From Agrococcus carbonis (GTDB taxonomy: Bacteria > Actinomycetota > Actinomycetes > Actinomycetales > Microbacteriaceae), in assembly GCF_900104705.1 (NCBI RefSeq), contig NZ_LT629734.1, positions 186,001 through 250,000 of the forward strand: a stretch of 64,000 bases of DNA, written 5' to 3'. This document shows positions 1 to 13,940 of this stretch, piece by piece. Position 1 is the first letter of the stretch. Each line of letters opens with the position of its first letter. The position numbers and the translations under genes were made by a program. Below the pieces are notes generated by a model that saw nothing but the letters and a program-made list of their open reading frames with translations, was not told where the DNA came from and ran no database searches.

Positions 1-4
1 CCAC
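1..4 (-). CDS. Possible start of the next operon gene (secG expected), cut by the window edge
   Basis: On the minus strand a GTG codon at 4-2 follows an AGAG-type ribosome site by about six bases, so a gene may begin here and run out of the window. In actinobacteria tpiA is commonly followed by secG, the small SecYEG subunit. Only the start codon is visible, so the identity rests on neighbourhood alone. Confidence 0.2.
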
Positions 5-62
5 AGGGCTCTCTTTCCGAATGCGGGCACGACCGAACAGGGCCGTGCGGAGTGCAACGTCC

Positions 63-68
63 ATCCTA
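63..68 (-). promoter_or_regulatory. Candidate -10 box (TAGGAT) downstream of tpiA
   Basis: TAGGAT reads on the minus strand about 60 nt before the GTG at position 4 and would give the gene beyond the window its own promoter. A 6-bp inverted repeat (69-74 with 88-93) lies just upstream and could end tpiA transcripts. No clear -35 is visible. Confidence 0.3.
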
Positions 69-96
69 CCGCAGGTCTTCCCCGCGGCTGCGGAGG

Positions 97-882
97 TCAG
101 GTACCGACGTGCTGGCGGAAGCGGGCGATCGCCGCGAACTCCGCCGCGTCGAGGCTCGCGCCGCCCACGAGGGCGCCGTCGATGTCGGCCTCGCGCATGA
201 AGCCGGCGATGTTGCCCGACTTGACGCTGCCGCCGTACAGGATCCGGGTCGCCGCCGCAGCCTCGTCGCCGCGCACCTCGGCGAGCACCCGCCGCAGCGC
301 CTGGCACACCTGCTGCGCCTGCTCGCTCGTGGCAGCCTGGCCGGAGCCGATCGCCCAGACCGGCTCGTAGGCGACGACGATCTCGCCCGCCTCGGGGAGC
401 TCGGCGAGCACGTCGCGCAGCTGCTGCACGGGCACGGCGCTCGCGCCGTGCTGCTCGAGGTCCTCGGCCGTCTCCCCCACGCAGATCACCGGCGTGACCC
501 CGTGCCGCATGGCGGCGGCGGCCTTCTTGCCGATGAGCGCATCCGTCTCGCCGTGGTCCTGCCGGCGCTCGGAGTGCCCGACGATCGCGTACGAGCACTC
601 GAGCTTCGCGAGCATCGCCGCCGACACCTCGCCGGTGTGGGCGCCCGAGTCGTGCTGCGAGACGTCCTGCGCGCCGAAGCGCAGCTCGAAGCGCTCGGCG
701 GAGATGAGGGTCTGCACGCTGCGCAGGTCGGTGAACGGCGGGAAGACCGCCACCTCGACCTGCGAGTGGTCGTGCTTGCCGTCCTGCAGGGTCCACGCGA
801 GCTTCTGCACGAGCGCGATCGCCTGCAGGTGATCCTGGTTGAGCTTCCAGTTGCCCGCGATGAGCGGGATGCGGTCTGCCAT
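97..882 (-). CDS. tpiA: Triosephosphate isomerase
   Basis: Interconverts dihydroxyacetone phosphate and glyceraldehyde-3-phosphate in the cytosol. The 261-residue protein has the usual family length. Visible landmarks are the substrate-binding GNWK with Lys13, the catalytic His103 in VGHSERR and the catalytic Glu173 in [11 protein letters not shown], all in the spacing expected for a TIM barrel. The ATG at 882 shares one base with the pgk stop (TGATG), which points to translational coupling. It is the last visible gene of gap-pgk-tpiA, transcribed leftward. Identification is secure. Confidence 0.98.
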   Translation of the reverse strand: MADRIPLIAGNWKLNQDHLQAIALVQKLAWTLQDGKHDHSQVEVAVFPPFTDLRSVQTLISAERFELRFGAQDVSQHDSGAHTGEVSAAMLAKLECSYAIVGHSERRQDHGETDALIGKKAAAAMRHGVTPVICVGETAEDLEQHGASAVPVQQLRDVLAELPEAGEIVVAYEPVWAIGSGQAATSEQAQQVCQALRRVLAEVRGDEAAAATRILYGGSVKSGNIAGFMREADIDGALVGGASLDAAEFAAIARFRQHVGT

Positions 883-2102
883 CAGTGTCCTTCCCAGCCG
901 AGTGCCTCGAGTCCCGGCAGCCGTGCGCCCTCGAGGAACTCGAGGCTCGCGCCGCCGCCGGTGGAGATGTGCCCGAAGTCGTCGTCGGCGAAGCCGAGCT
1001 GGCGCACGGCGGCCGCGGAGTCGCCGCCGCCCACCACCGCGAGGCCGTCGACCTCGGTGAGCGCCTGCGCGACCGAGCGCGTGCCGGCCGCGAACGCCGG
1101 CATCTCGAACACGCCCATCGGGCCGTTCCAGAAGACGGTGCGCGCGTCGCGGATCGCGTCCGCGAACGCTGCGGCGGAGGCCGGGCCGATGTCGAGGCCG
1201 ATGCCGGAGGCGCCGAAGCGCGACGACTCGATCGCGTCGGCCGCGACCGTCTCGTGCTCGGCGTCGGCGTCGAACGCGGCCGCGACGACGACGTCGGTCG
1301 GCAGCAGCAGCTGCACGCCCAGCTCGTCGGCGCGCTGCAGGTAGCCGCGCACCCGCTCGAGCTGGTCCTCCTCGAGGAGGCTCGCGGCGACGCCGTGGCC
1401 CTGCGCGGCGAGGAACGTGAAGAGCATGCCGCCGCCGATGAGCAGGCGGTCGACGCGCGGCAGCAGGTGCTCGATGACGCCGAGCTTGTCGCTCACCTTG
1501 GAGCCGCCGAGCACGACGGCGTAGGGGCGCTCGGGCGTCTCGGTCAGGCGGGAGAGCACGTCGAGCTCGCGCTCGACGAGCAGGCCCGCGGCGCTCGGGA
1601 GCGCCGCGGCCACCTCGAACACGCTCGCCTGCTCGCGGTGGACGACGCCGAAGCCGTCGGAGACGAACGCGTCGGCGCCGGCGGCGAGCTCGGCGGCGAA
1701 CGCCTCGCGCTCCGCGGCGTCCTTGCTCGTCTCGCGGGGGTCGAAGCGCAGGTTCTCGAGCAGCGCGAGCTGCCCGTCCTGCAGCGCGGCGCGCACGCGT
1801 GCCGCGTCGTCGCCGACGGTGTCGGTCGCGAACGCGACCTCGGCGCCGAGCAGCTCGCCGAGCCGCTCCGCGACGGGCGCGAGCGAGTACTGCGCCTCGG
1901 GCGCGCCCTTCGGGCGGCCGAGGTGCGACATCGCCACCACCTTCGCGCCCTGCTCGAGCAGGGCGCGAAGGGTGGGCAGCGAGGCGACGATCCGCCCCTC
2001 GTCGGTGATGCGCGCATCCTGCAGCGGCACGTTGAAGTCGCAGCGGATGAGGACGGTCTTCCCGGCGAGGTCGCCGAGCGAGTCGAGGGTGCGGATCGCC
2101 AT
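882..2102 (-). CDS. pgk: Phosphoglycerate kinase
   Basis: Transfers the acyl phosphate of 1,3-bisphosphoglycerate to ADP. The 406-residue product starts with the family signature IRCDFNVPL near residue 20, followed by the substrate-binding MSHLGRPKG and, towards the C-terminus, the nucleotide-binding GGGDSAAA and the terminal [13 protein letters not shown]. The reading frame stays open far upstream through gap, but the protein begins at MAIRTL at 2102, only five bases after the gap stop. The stop overlaps the tpiA start by one base. It is the middle gene of the glycolytic operon. Confidence 0.98.
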   Translation of the reverse strand: MAIRTLDSLGDLAGKTVLIRCDFNVPLQDARITDEGRIVASLPTLRALLEQGAKVVAMSHLGRPKGAPEAQYSLAPVAERLGELLGAEVAFATDTVGDDAARVRAALQDGQLALLENLRFDPRETSKDAAEREAFAAELAAGADAFVSDGFGVVHREQASVFEVAAALPSAAGLLVERELDVLSRLTETPERPYAVVLGGSKVSDKLGVIEHLLPRVDRLLIGGGMLFTFLAAQGHGVAASLLEEDQLERVRGYLQRADELGVQLLLPTDVVVAAAFDADAEHETVAADAIESSRFGASGIGLDIGPASAAAFADAIRDARTVFWNGPMGVFEMPAFAAGTRSVAQALTEVDGLAVVGGGDSAAAVRQLGFADDDFGHISTGGGASLEFLEGARLPGLEALGWEGH

Positions 2103-2107
2103 CGGGA

Positions 2108-3175
<1,068 letters not shown>

Positions 3176-3192
3176 TCACATGGTGACGGTGG

Positions 3193-3816
3193 TCAGCGGG
3201 TGATGAGCCCCGCGGTCTGCGCCTTCGCCGCGTCGAAGCGGGCCTGGGCGTCCTGCCAGTTGACGATGTTCCAGAACGCCTTGACGTAGTCGGCCTTGAC
3301 GTTGAGGTAGTCGAGGTAGAACGCGTGCTCCCACATGTCGAGCATGAGGATGGGGTGCGCGCCGACGGGCACGTTGCCCTGCTGGTCGAAGAGCTGGAAC
3401 ACGTTGAGGCGCGCAGCGATCGAGTCCCAAGCGAGCACCGACCAGCCGGAGCCCTGGATGCCCGTCGCGTTCGCCGTGAAGTGCGCCTTGAACTTCGCGA
3501 AGTCGCCGAAGAACTCGCCGATCGCGGCCTGCAGCTCGCCCTCGGGCTCGCCGCCGCCGTCGCCCGAGAGGTTGTTCCAGAAGACGGTGTGGTTGGTGTG
3601 CCCGCCGAGGTTGAACGCGAGGTCCTTCTCGAGCTTGTTCACGTTCGCGAAGTCGTCGGCGTCGCGAGCGGCCTGCAGCTTCTCGAGCGCGGTGTTCGCG
3701 CCGTCGACGTACGCCTTGTGGTGCTTGTCGTGGTGCAGCTCCATGATCTTGGCGGAGATGTGGGGCTCGAGCGCTGCGTAGTCGTACGGCAGCTCGGGAA
3801 GGGTGTAGACGGCCAT
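3193..3816 (-). CDS. sodA: Superoxide dismutase, Mn/Fe family (probably Mn)
   Basis: Dismutates superoxide to oxygen and peroxide. The 207-residue protein matches the family closely. The four metal ligands are His28, His76 (GGHTNH), Asp160 and His164 (DMWEHAFY). Position 145 is Gln in FDQQGN; the Mycobacterium tuberculosis iron enzyme carries His there and manganese enzymes carry Gln, so manganese is the better guess. An in-frame ATG 57 bases upstream exists, but the start at 3816 follows AGGAGAG at ideal distance and matches the family N-terminus. It is a single-gene unit with its own -10 box and terminator. Confidence 0.96.
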   Translation of the reverse strand: MAVYTLPELPYDYAALEPHISAKIMELHHDKHHKAYVDGANTALEKLQAARDADDFANVNKLEKDLAFNLGGHTNHTVFWNNLSGDGGGEPEGELQAAIGEFFGDFAKFKAHFTANATGIQGSGWSVLAWDSIAARLNVFQLFDQQGNVPVGAHPILMLDMWEHAFYLDYLNVKADYVKAFWNIVNWQDAQARFDAAKAQTAGLITR

Positions 3817-3862
3817 GGCTGGCTCTCCTCTCTCGCGCGGAACGCGCCGATTGGTCGCTTCG

Positions 3863-3868
3863 ATCCTA
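3863..3868 (-). promoter_or_regulatory. Candidate -10 box of sodA (TAGGAT)
   Basis: TAGGAT on the minus strand lies 47 nt before the sodA start, leaving room for a short leader with the AGGAGAG ribosome site. No convincing -35 hexamer is seen 17-18 bp upstream. Confidence 0.4.
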
Positions 3869-3898
3869 TCCACGGCGACCTCCGCCGAGGCTGGTCGC

Positions 3899-4876
3899 TC
3901 AGACGTCGATGTCCTCCGGGACCGCGGCCTCGGTGCTGGGGATCCCGCGGTCCTGCGCGGCGCGGTCGGCCATCGCGAGCAGGCGGCGGATGCGGCCGGC
4001 GACGGCGTCCTTCGTCATCGTCGGCTGGGCGAGGTGGCCGAGCTCGTCGAGGCTCGCATCGCGGTGCTCGAGGCGGAGCCTCCCGGCGTACGCGAGGTGC
4101 TCGGGCACCTCCGGCCCGAGGATCTCGAGGGCGCGCTCGATGCGGGCGCACGCGGCCACGGCGGCCTGGGCGCTGCGCCGCAGGTTGGCGTCGTCGAAGT
4201 TGACGAGCCGGTTGGCGGTCGCGCGCACCTCGCGGCGCTGCCGCAGCTCGGCCCACGCCTGCACCGTCTCGTGGGCGCCCATGGTCGTGAGCATGCGCGA
4301 GATGGGCTCGCCCTCGCGGATCACGACGCGGTGCGCGCCGCGCACCTCGCGCGACTTCGCGGGCACGCCGAGCCGGCTGGCCGCGCCGACGAGGGCCATC
4401 GCGGCCTCGTTGCCCGGGCAGACGACCTCGAGCGCCGCCGAGCGCCCCGGGTCCGAGAGCGAGCCGTTCGCGAGGAACGCGCCCCGCCAGATGCCGGCGA
4501 GGTCCTCGAGCGAGCCGGTCGTGACCTTGTTCGGCAGGCCGCGCACGGGCCGGCGCCGCGCATCCATGAGCCCGGTCTGCCGCGCGAGCGTCTCGCCCTC
4601 GGCGATGACGCGCACGAGGTACGCGCCGCTCTGGCGGTTCGAGCCCGAGGAGATCTTCGCGATCTCGGCGCGCACGCCGTAGAGCTCGAGGATGCTCCGC
4701 GCGAGTCGCCGCGCGGCCGCGGCGGAGTCGAGCTCGCTCTCGACCGCGACGCGGTTCGAGATCACGTGCAGGCCCCCGGCGAAGCGCAGCAGCGTCGCCA
4801 CCTCTGCCGCCTTCGTCTGGGGTCGCGTCACGCGCACCCGCGCGAGCTCCTCCTTGACGTCGTCGGTCAGTGCCAC
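3899..4876 (-). CDS. whiA: DNA-binding protein WhiA
   Basis: WhiA is a conserved regulator of Gram-positive bacteria that controls sporulation septation in Streptomyces and cell division in other species. The protein combines an N-terminal LAGLIDADG-like fold (about residues 1-220, with [16 protein letters not shown]) and a C-terminal helix-turn-helix (around [24 protein letters not shown]). Length is 325 residues from the GTG at 4876, chosen because AGAGGAG precedes it at good distance. An ATG at 4894 overlaps the rapZ stop as ATGA and would add six residues. It is the last gene of uvrA-uvrC-rapZ-whiA. Confidence 0.95.
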   Translation of the reverse strand: MALTDDVKEELARVRVTRPQTKAAEVATLLRFAGGLHVISNRVAVESELDSAAAARRLARSILELYGVRAEIAKISSGSNRQSGAYLVRVIAEGETLARQTGLMDARRRPVRGLPNKVTTGSLEDLAGIWRGAFLANGSLSDPGRSAALEVVCPGNEAAMALVGAASRLGVPAKSREVRGAHRVVIREGEPISRMLTTMGAHETVQAWAELRQRREVRATANRLVNFDDANLRRSAQAAVAACARIERALEILGPEVPEHLAYAGRLRLEHRDASLDELGHLAQPTMTKDAVAGRIRRLLAMADRAAQDRGIPSTEAAVPEDIDV

Positions 4877-4890
4877 GCCAGCTCCTCTCG

Positions 4891-5754
4891 TCATTCGCGC
4901 CCCAGATCCCGGTGCTTCACCGCGACGCGCAGGCCGGGGGTGCCGTTGAGGCGCCCCGCCAGGTGCTCGGCCATCGCGACCGAGCGGTGCTTGCCACCGG
5001 TGCACCCTACGCCCAGGACGGCGTGCAGCTTGTTCTCGCGGGCGAAACCCGCGAGCACGGGCCCCAGCGCCTCGATGTAGCGATCGGCGAACTCGGCCGC
5101 GCCCTCCTGCTGCAGCACGTAGTCGCGCACGACGGCCTCGGTGCCGTCGTGGCCGCGCAGCTCGGGCATCCAGAAGGGGTTCGGGAGGAAGCGCATGTCG
5201 GCGATGAGGTCGGCGTCGACCGGCAGCCCGTACTTGAAGCCGAAGCTCATCACCGTGAGCGTCACCTCGAGCTCGCCCCCGGGCGCGAAGCGCTCCCCCA
5301 CGCGGGTGGTGAGCTGGTGCGGGTTGAGCCCCGTGGTGTCGAGCAGGTCGTCGGCCATGCCGCGCAACGACTCGAGGCGCGTGCGCTCCATGCGGATGCC
5401 GTCGAGGATCGTGCCGTCGCCCTGTAGCGGGTGCGGGCGGCGCACCTGCTCGTAGCGGCGCACGAGCTCGGCGTCGCTCGCCTCGAGGAAGAGCACGCGC
5501 ACCTGGTGCTCGGCGCGGAGCATCTCGACGAAGCGGCGCGCGTCGTCGAAGAGGGCGCCGCCGCGGACGTCGACGACGATGGCGAGCTTCGGCTCGGTGC
5601 TCGCGTTCCCCGCCGCCGTGCGCACGAGCGCCCGGAGCATCGTCGGAGGCAGGTTGTCGACGACGAACCAGCCGAGATCCTCCAGCGCGTTGGCGACGGT
5701 CGTGCGGCCCGCACCGGACATCCCGGTGATGATGACGATCTCTCTGGCGTTCAC
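4891..5754 (-). CDS. rapZ: RapZ/YvcJ-family nucleotide-binding protein
   Basis: RapZ homologues bind nucleotides and, in enterobacteria, guide RNase E to a small RNA controlling glucosamine-6-phosphate synthase; the actinobacterial role is not settled. The 287-residue protein has an N-terminal P-loop written GMSGAGRT, with Arg where most kinases have Lys, the DNLPP motif near residue 40, and the C-terminal [10 protein letters not shown] typical of the family. It starts with GTG at 5754, which overlaps the uvrC stop as GTGA. The rapZ-whiA pairing next to uvrC is a classic Gram-positive arrangement. Confidence 0.95.
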   Translation of the reverse strand: MNAREIVIITGMSGAGRTTVANALEDLGWFVVDNLPPTMLRALVRTAAGNASTEPKLAIVVDVRGGALFDDARRFVEMLRAEHQVRVLFLEASDAELVRRYEQVRRPHPLQGDGTILDGIRMERTRLESLRGMADDLLDTTGLNPHQLTTRVGERFAPGGELEVTLTVMSFGFKYGLPVDADLIADMRFLPNPFWMPELRGHDGTEAVVRDYVLQQEGAAEFADRYIEALGPVLAGFARENKLHAVLGVGCTGGKHRSVAMAEHLAGRLNGTPGLRVAVKHRDLGRE

Positions 5755-7660
5755 GACTGCGATCCCTGTCCCTCGGCTGGTGCGCCCATCGTATCGGCGC
5801 CCAGTCGTCGCGCGACGGCCTGTGCGAGCGCCGGCCCGATGCCGGGCACCTCCGCGAGCTCCTCCGGGGCGGCGGCGCGCACGCGCTTCGCGGAGCCGAA
5901 GTGCCGCAGCAGCGCGCGCACGCGCGCCGGCCCGAGGCCCGGGATGCCGCTCAGCTGCGACTCGATCGCGCTCGAGCGCTTGACGCGCTGGTAGCTGATC
6001 GCCACCCGGTGGGCCTCGTCGCGCAGCCGCTGCACGAGGTAGAGGGCCTCGCTCGTGCGCGGCAGGATCACCGGGTACTCGTCGTCGGGGAGCCAGAGCT
6101 CCTCGAGCCGCTTCGCGATGCCGGCGAGCGCGATGCCGCGCACGCCCGCCTCGTCGAGCGCCCGCTTCGCCGCCTGCACCTGCGGCCGTCCGCCGTCGAC
6201 GAGCAGCAACTGGGGCGTATAGGCGAATCGGGTGCCGGAGTCCTCGGGGTCTCCCTCGACGATGTACCGCGCCCGCCGGGTGATCACCTGGTGGATGGAG
6301 TCGGTGTCGTCGGTCGTCTGCGCGATCGCGAACTTGCGGTACTGGTCCTTGCGCGGCAGGCCGTCCTCGAAGACGACCATCGAGGCGACCACGCCCGTGC
6401 CGCCGAGGTGCGAGACGTCGAAGCACTCGATGCGCAGCGGCGCCTCGGCCATGCCGAGCGCCTCCTGCAGGTCGGCGAGGGCCTGCGAGCGCGTGACGTA
6501 GTCGCTCGTGCGCTTCGTGCGCGCGACCTGCAGCGCGTGCGCGGCGTTCACCGTCGCCGAGTCGGCGAGCTTGCGCTTCTCCCCGCGCTGCGGCACCCGC
6601 ACGACGACGCGGCCCGGGAGGCCGTGCTCGCCTCGGCGCTCGGTGAGCCACGTCTCGACCTCGTGCACCGAGTCCGGCTGGCGCGGCAGCAGCACCTCGC
6701 GGGCCGGCGGATCGCCCGCCTCGTAGGCGATGCGCATGATCTGCGTGGCGAGCTCGCCGTCGGTGAGATCGATCTCGGTGTCGACGACCCACGACTTCGT
6801 GCCGCGGATGCGGCCCCCGCGCACCGCGAACAGGTGCACGGCGGCGCTCAGCTCGTCGTGCACGAGGCCGAAGACGTCGGCGTCGACGTGGTCGGAGAGC
6901 ACGACGCTCGTGCGCTCGAGCACCGACTCGAGCGCGGCGAGCTGGTCGCGGAGCCGCGCGGCCCGCTCGAACTCGAGCCGGGCGCTCGCCCGCTGCATCT
7001 CCTCCCGCACGCGGTCGACGAACTCCTGGTCGCCGCCGTTCATGAACGCGACGAGGTCGCGGGCCGTCGCCCGGTGCTCGTCGAGCGTGACGCGGCCGAC
7101 GCACGGCGCCGAGCACTTGCCGATGTCGCCGAGCAGGCACGGCCGCCCGGTGCGCTCGGCGCGATCGTAGACGGATTGGCTGCACGACCGCATCGGGAAC
7201 GCCTTGAGCAGCAGGTCGAGGGTCTCGCGGATGGCCCAGACCTTCGTGTACGGCCCGAAGTAGCGCGCGCCCCGGATGCCGCGATTGCGCGTGATCATCG
7301 CGCGCGGCACGTCGTCGCCCATCGTCACCGCGAGGTACGGGTAGGACTTGTCGTCCCGGAACTGCACGTTGAACGGCGGCTCGTACTCCTTGATCCAGGT
7401 GAACTCGAGCTGCAGCGCCTCGAACTCGCTCGCGACGATCGTCCACTCGACGCGCACGGCGGTGAGCACCATGCGCCGGGTGCGCTCGTGCAGCGTCTCG
7501 AGCGGCTGGAAGTAGTTCGAGAGCCGCTGTCGCAGGTTCTTCGCCTTGCCGACGTAGAGCACGCGCTCGTGCTCATCGCGGAACCGGTAGACGCCCGGAG
7601 CGGTCGGGATGGTGCCGGGCGCCGGCTTGTACGGCACCGTGCGGGAGCCCGCCGGGCGGC

Positions 7661-7664
<4 letters not shown>
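5751..7664 (-). CDS. uvrC: Excinuclease ABC subunit C
   Basis: UvrC makes both incisions in nucleotide excision repair after UvrAB damage recognition. The 637 residues contain, in order, a GIY-YIG nuclease ([25 protein letters not shown] region, about 20-100), a cysteine-rich stretch ([15 protein letters not shown]), a UvrBC interaction helix pair near residue 215, an RNase H-like nuclease core ([10 protein letters not shown]) and tandem helix-hairpin-helix motifs at the end ([25 protein letters not shown]). The ATG at 7664 overlaps the uvrA stop (ATGA), so uvrA and uvrC are coupled. Confidence 0.97.
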
Positions 7665-10537
<2,873 letters not shown>

Positions 10538-10543
10538 CGAACA

Positions 10544-10549
10544 AGTCTA
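10544..10549 (-). promoter_or_regulatory. Leaderless-type -10 box of uvrA (TAGACT)
   Basis: TAGACT ends six bases before the uvrA GTG, so transcription would begin at or next to the start codon. The box is flanked by CGAAC and GTTCG arms (10538-10542 and 10551-10555) forming an inverted repeat with an 8-bp spacer. Confidence 0.6.
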
Positions 10550-10590
10550 CGTTCGACCACCCACACGTCCCCCGGGCGTTCGCGCTCGGC

Positions 10591-12327
10591 TCACCCCGCG
10601 ATGCGGCCGATCGCCTCGTCGACCGCCACGGCGTCGCCCTCCGCGGCCCGGTGCTCGAGCGTTCCGCCCCGGTGCGCGAGCGCGCGCGTCTCCATCTTCA
10701 TCGCGTCGAGCACCGCGAGCTCGTCGCCGGCCTCGACGCGGGCGCCGTCGGCGACGAGCCAGCGCACGAGGGTGCCTGGCACGGGGGCCGCGACCGCCTC
10801 CGGATCCGTCGCGCCCAGCGCATCCGCTGCGTCCTGCACGCGCGGAGCCGACGGGGAGACGCCCGCGGCCGCCGCGAGCGCCCCGGGCGGCAGGCCCAGC
10901 ACGACCCGGCGCCCGTCGATCTCGATCGGCACGCGCCGCAGCGCTTCGGCGGGCGCTGGCGCGGGACGATCCTGGAGCGCGAGCCGCGGCATGAGCTCGG
11001 CCTCGATCCACTGCGTCGAGACGGCGAAGCCCGCTGTCGAGAAGTCGGGCTCGTCGAGCAGCGCCTCGGCGAACGGCGCCACCGTCGCGATGCCCGTCAC
11101 CTCGAGCTCCCGCAGCGCCCGCCGCAGCCGCACGAGTGCCGCATCGCGATCCGCGCCGTGCACGATGAGCTTGGCGGCGAGCGAGTCGAACGCGGCCTCC
11201 ACGCGGTCGCCCGCCTCGACCCCCGCATCCCATCGCACGCCGGGACCGCCGGGCACGCGCAGCGCGGTGATTCGGCCCGGGCTGGGCAGGAAGCCGCGGC
11301 CCGGATCCTCGGCGTTGAGGCGCAGCTCGATCGCGTGGCCGACGGGCGGCGGCGTGCCGCCGATCGAGGGCCCCTCCCCCTCGGCGATGCGCAGCTGCTC
11401 GCGCACGAGGTCGACGCCCGTGACGGCCTCGGTGACCGGATGCTCGACCTGCAGGCGCGTGTTCACCTCGAGGAACGAGATGGTGCCGTCGGCGCCCAGC
11501 AGGAACTCCACCGTGCCCGCGCCCCGGTAGTCGACCGCGGCGCAGATGTCGCGGGCAGCGGCGTGGATGCGGTCACGCTGTGCCGCGGTGAGGCCCGGCG
11601 CGGGCGCCTCCTCGACGAGCTTCTGGCTGCGACGCTGCAGCGAGCAGTCGCGGTCCCCCACCACCACGACCCGGCCTCGGCCGTCCCCGAGCACCTGCAC
11701 CTCGACGTGCCGCGGCCGCTCGAGGTAGCGCTCGATGAAGCACTCGCCGCGGCCGAACGCCGCGATGGCCTCCCGCGTCGACGAGCCGAACGCATCCGCC
11801 ACCTCGTCGATCGTCCGCGCGACCTTGAGCCCGCGGCCGCCGCCGCCGAACGCCGCCTTCACGACGACCGGCAGCCCGTGCTCGCGCGCGAAGGCGACGG
11901 CGTCGTCGGCGCCTGCGAGCGGCCGGTCGGTGCCTGCGGCGAGCGGCGCGCCCGCCTGCTGCGCGATGCGGCGCGCGGTCACCTTGTCGCCGAGGGCCTC
12001 GATGCTCTCGGGCGTCGGGCCGATCCAGGTGAGCCCCGCCTCCTCGACCGCCTGCGCGAAGTCGGCGCTCTCCGAGAGGAAGCCGTAGCCGGGGTGCACG
12101 GCGTCGGCGCCGCTCGCGCGGGCGGCGGCGAGCAGCGAGGGGATGCTCAGGTAGGTCTCGGATGCGGTGGTGCCGCCGAGCGCGAAGGCCTCGTCGGCGA
12201 GGCGCACGTGCATCGCGTCGACATCCTGGTCGGCGTAGACGGCGACCGAGCGATACCCCGCCTCGGCGCAGGCGCGCGCGATGCGGACCGCGATCTCGCC
12301 GCGGTTGGCGATGAGGATCTTCTGCAC
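10591..12327 (-). CDS. Biotin carboxylase with C-terminal biotin carrier domain
   Basis: Carries out ATP-dependent carboxylation of biotin and holds the biotin on the same chain. Residues 1-445 form a biotin carboxylase ([14 protein letters not shown], glycine-rich loop [28 protein letters not shown]). The last 70 residues are a biotinyl domain with the acceptor Lys544 in DAMKMET. Length (578) fits the acyl-CoA carboxylase alpha family, but no beta subunit is nearby: the gene is the last of pxpA-pxpBC-this gene, 13 bp after pxpBC. Its partner may therefore be the PxpC-type carboxyltransferase-like domain next door rather than an acyl-CoA carboxyltransferase; that is inference. GTG start with AGGAG ribosome site. 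Confidence 0.88.
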   Translation of the reverse strand: MQKILIANRGEIAVRIARACAEAGYRSVAVYADQDVDAMHVRLADEAFALGGTTASETYLSIPSLLAAARASGADAVHPGYGFLSESADFAQAVEEAGLTWIGPTPESIEALGDKVTARRIAQQAGAPLAAGTDRPLAGADDAVAFAREHGLPVVVKAAFGGGGRGLKVARTIDEVADAFGSSTREAIAAFGRGECFIERYLERPRHVEVQVLGDGRGRVVVVGDRDCSLQRRSQKLVEEAPAPGLTAAQRDRIHAAARDICAAVDYRGAGTVEFLLGADGTISFLEVNTRLQVEHPVTEAVTGVDLVREQLRIAEGEGPSIGGTPPPVGHAIELRLNAEDPGRGFLPSPGRITALRVPGGPGVRWDAGVEAGDRVEAAFDSLAAKLIVHGADRDAALVRLRRALRELEVTGIATVAPFAEALLDEPDFSTAGFAVSTQWIEAELMPRLALQDRPAPAPAEALRRVPIEIDGRRVVLGLPPGALAAAAGVSPSAPRVQDAADALGATDPEAVAAPVPGTLVRWLVADGARVEAGDELAVLDAMKMETRALAHRGGTLEHRAAEGDAVAVDEAIGRIAG

Positions 12328-12340
12328 GGTGGTCTCCTGG

Positions 12341-13930
12341 TCAGTCGGTCGCGGCGCCGTCGGCGGCGACGATGCGGAAGCGGACGCGCGACCCCGGCGG
12401 CAGCTGGCCGGCGAGGTCGAGGTCGCGGTCGACGACGGCGCCGATGATCGGGTAGCCGCCGGTGAGCGGGTGGTCGGGCAGGAAGAGCACGGGCTGCCCG
12501 TCGGGCGGCACCTGGATGGCGCCGGTCACCGCGCCCTCGCTCTCGAGCTCGCCGTGCCGCGCGCGCTCGAGGGGCTCGCCGGAGAGCCGCACGCCGACCC
12601 GATCGGAGCGCGGCGTCACCGCCCACGACTGCGCGACGAGCGAGGCGAGGGCCGCCGGGGTGAACCAGTCGTCGCGCGGACCGAGCACGATGCCGAGCTC
12701 GACCTCCTCGCCGGGCGCGGGCAGGGGGATGCGCGGAGCCCGGGTGCGCTCGACCGCGCGGATCGCGCGCCCCGGCCCGTGCAGCGGCACGACGTCGCCG
12801 GCCGCGAGCGGCGCGGGGCCGAGCTGCGCGAGCGTGTCGGTGGAGCGGCTGCCGAGCACCGGATCGATCGAGAGCCCGCCGCGCACGGCGAGCACGACGC
12901 GCAGCCCGTCGCGCACGCCGCCGATGCGCAGCTCGTCGCCGTCCTCGACGGCGGCGGGACGCCCGGACTCGACGACGTGGACCGCATCGCCCGCGTGCAG
13001 CGCCGCATCCGCCCCCGCCCCCGTGAGCGCGATGACGCCCGAGCCGCGGAAGCGCAGCGTGGCTCCGCCACCGGCGAGCTCGAGCCCCGCTTCGCCGGGC
13101 GCGTTGCCCACCGCGCGGTTCGCCTCGCGCAGCGCAGCCCGATCGGCGGCGCCCGCGGCCGAGACGCCCTGCGCCGCCATGCCGGGCCTGCCGAGATCCT
13201 GCACGAGCAGCTGCAGCCCGGGCCGCACGACCTCGATGGCGTGCGTCGCACCCGCCGCCGCGCTCGCAACCGTGCCCGCCACCGCGCTCGCGGGCCGCGC
13301 GGTCTCGATGAGCTCGCGCTCCACGCGCTCGAAGCGCACGGCGGTGCCGGGCGCGAGCAGCGCGGGCGGGTCGCGATCGAGGTCCCACATCGCGAGATCG
13401 GTGCGGCCGATGAGCTGCCAGCCGCCCGGGCTCTGCGTCGGGTAGACGCCGGAGAAGCGCCCGGCGAGCGCGACGGACCCTGCGGGGATGCGCGTGCGCG
13501 GCGAGGGCCGGCGCGGCACGTCGAACACCGGGTCGTCGCCGACGAGGTAGCCGAAGCCAGGCGCGAACCCGGTGAACGCGACCGTCCAGGCCGCCGCCTG
13601 GTGCCGGGCGATCAGCGCCTCGGCGTCGAGGCCCAGGAGCTCGGCGACCTCGGCGAGGTCCTCCCCGTCGTAGCGCACCGGAATCGTGACGACGTCGCCC
13701 GCGGCGGCCCGGTGCTCGGCCGGCGCGACGGCGAGCAGTCGCTCGGCGAGGTTGGTGGGGTGCACGACGCTCGGGTCGAACCGCACCAGGATCGTGCGGG
13801 CGGCGGGGACGAGCTCGGTGACGCCCTCGAGCGCGGCGGCCCGCAGCGCCGGCAGCAGGCGCATCGTCTCGTCGAGGTCGCCCGCCTCGAGCAGCAGCGC
13901 GGTGTCGGCCACGGTCAGCACGCGGGTCAT
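12341..13930 (-). CDS. 5-oxoprolinase subunits B and C fused (KipI-KipA / AHS1-AHS2)
   Basis: In characterised bacteria PxpB and PxpC act with PxpA to open 5-oxoproline to glutamate using ATP. Here both are one 529-residue chain. Residues 1-205 are the KipI/AHS1 part (PVRYDGEDLAEVA, TGFAPGFGYL, PRIPAGSVALAG pattern, YPTQSPGGW). After a linker, residues 230-529 are the KipA/AHS2 part (VVRPGLQLLVQDLGRPG, FTPAALASL, SDRVGVRLSGEPL). AHS1 and AHS2 are also the carboxyltransferase half of urea carboxylase. It lies 10 bp after pxpA and 13 bp before a biotin carboxylase. Fusion is common in actinobacteria. Confidence 0.9.
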   Translation of the reverse strand: MTRVLTVADTALLLEAGDLDETMRLLPALRAAALEGVTELVPAARTILVRFDPSVVHPTNLAERLLAVAPAEHRAAAGDVVTIPVRYDGEDLAEVAELLGLDAEALIARHQAAAWTVAFTGFAPGFGYLVGDDPVFDVPRRPSPRTRIPAGSVALAGRFSGVYPTQSPGGWQLIGRTDLAMWDLDRDPPALLAPGTAVRFERVERELIETARPASAVAGTVASAAAGATHAIEVVRPGLQLLVQDLGRPGMAAQGVSAAGAADRAALREANRAVGNAPGEAGLELAGGGATLRFRGSGVIALTGAGADAALHAGDAVHVVESGRPAAVEDGDELRIGGVRDGLRVVLAVRGGLSIDPVLGSRSTDTLAQLGPAPLAAGDVVPLHGPGRAIRAVERTRAPRIPLPAPGEEVELGIVLGPRDDWFTPAALASLVAQSWAVTPRSDRVGVRLSGEPLERARHGELESEGAVTGAIQVPPDGQPVLFLPDHPLTGGYPIIGAVVDRDLDLAGQLPPGSRVRFRIVAADGAATD

Positions 13931-13940
13931 GCGGCACCCG

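Noticed and set aside
10538..10555. Canonical LexA (SOS) box at uvrA
   Set aside because: The arms fit but the spacer is 8 bp instead of 4; kept only as a low-interest finding.
10591..12327. Acetyl/propionyl-CoA carboxylase alpha subunit as the plain annotation
   Set aside because: The domain order fits, but no beta (carboxyltransferase) gene is adjacent and the gene is cotranscribed with pxpA-pxpBC; left as a broader biotin carboxylase call.
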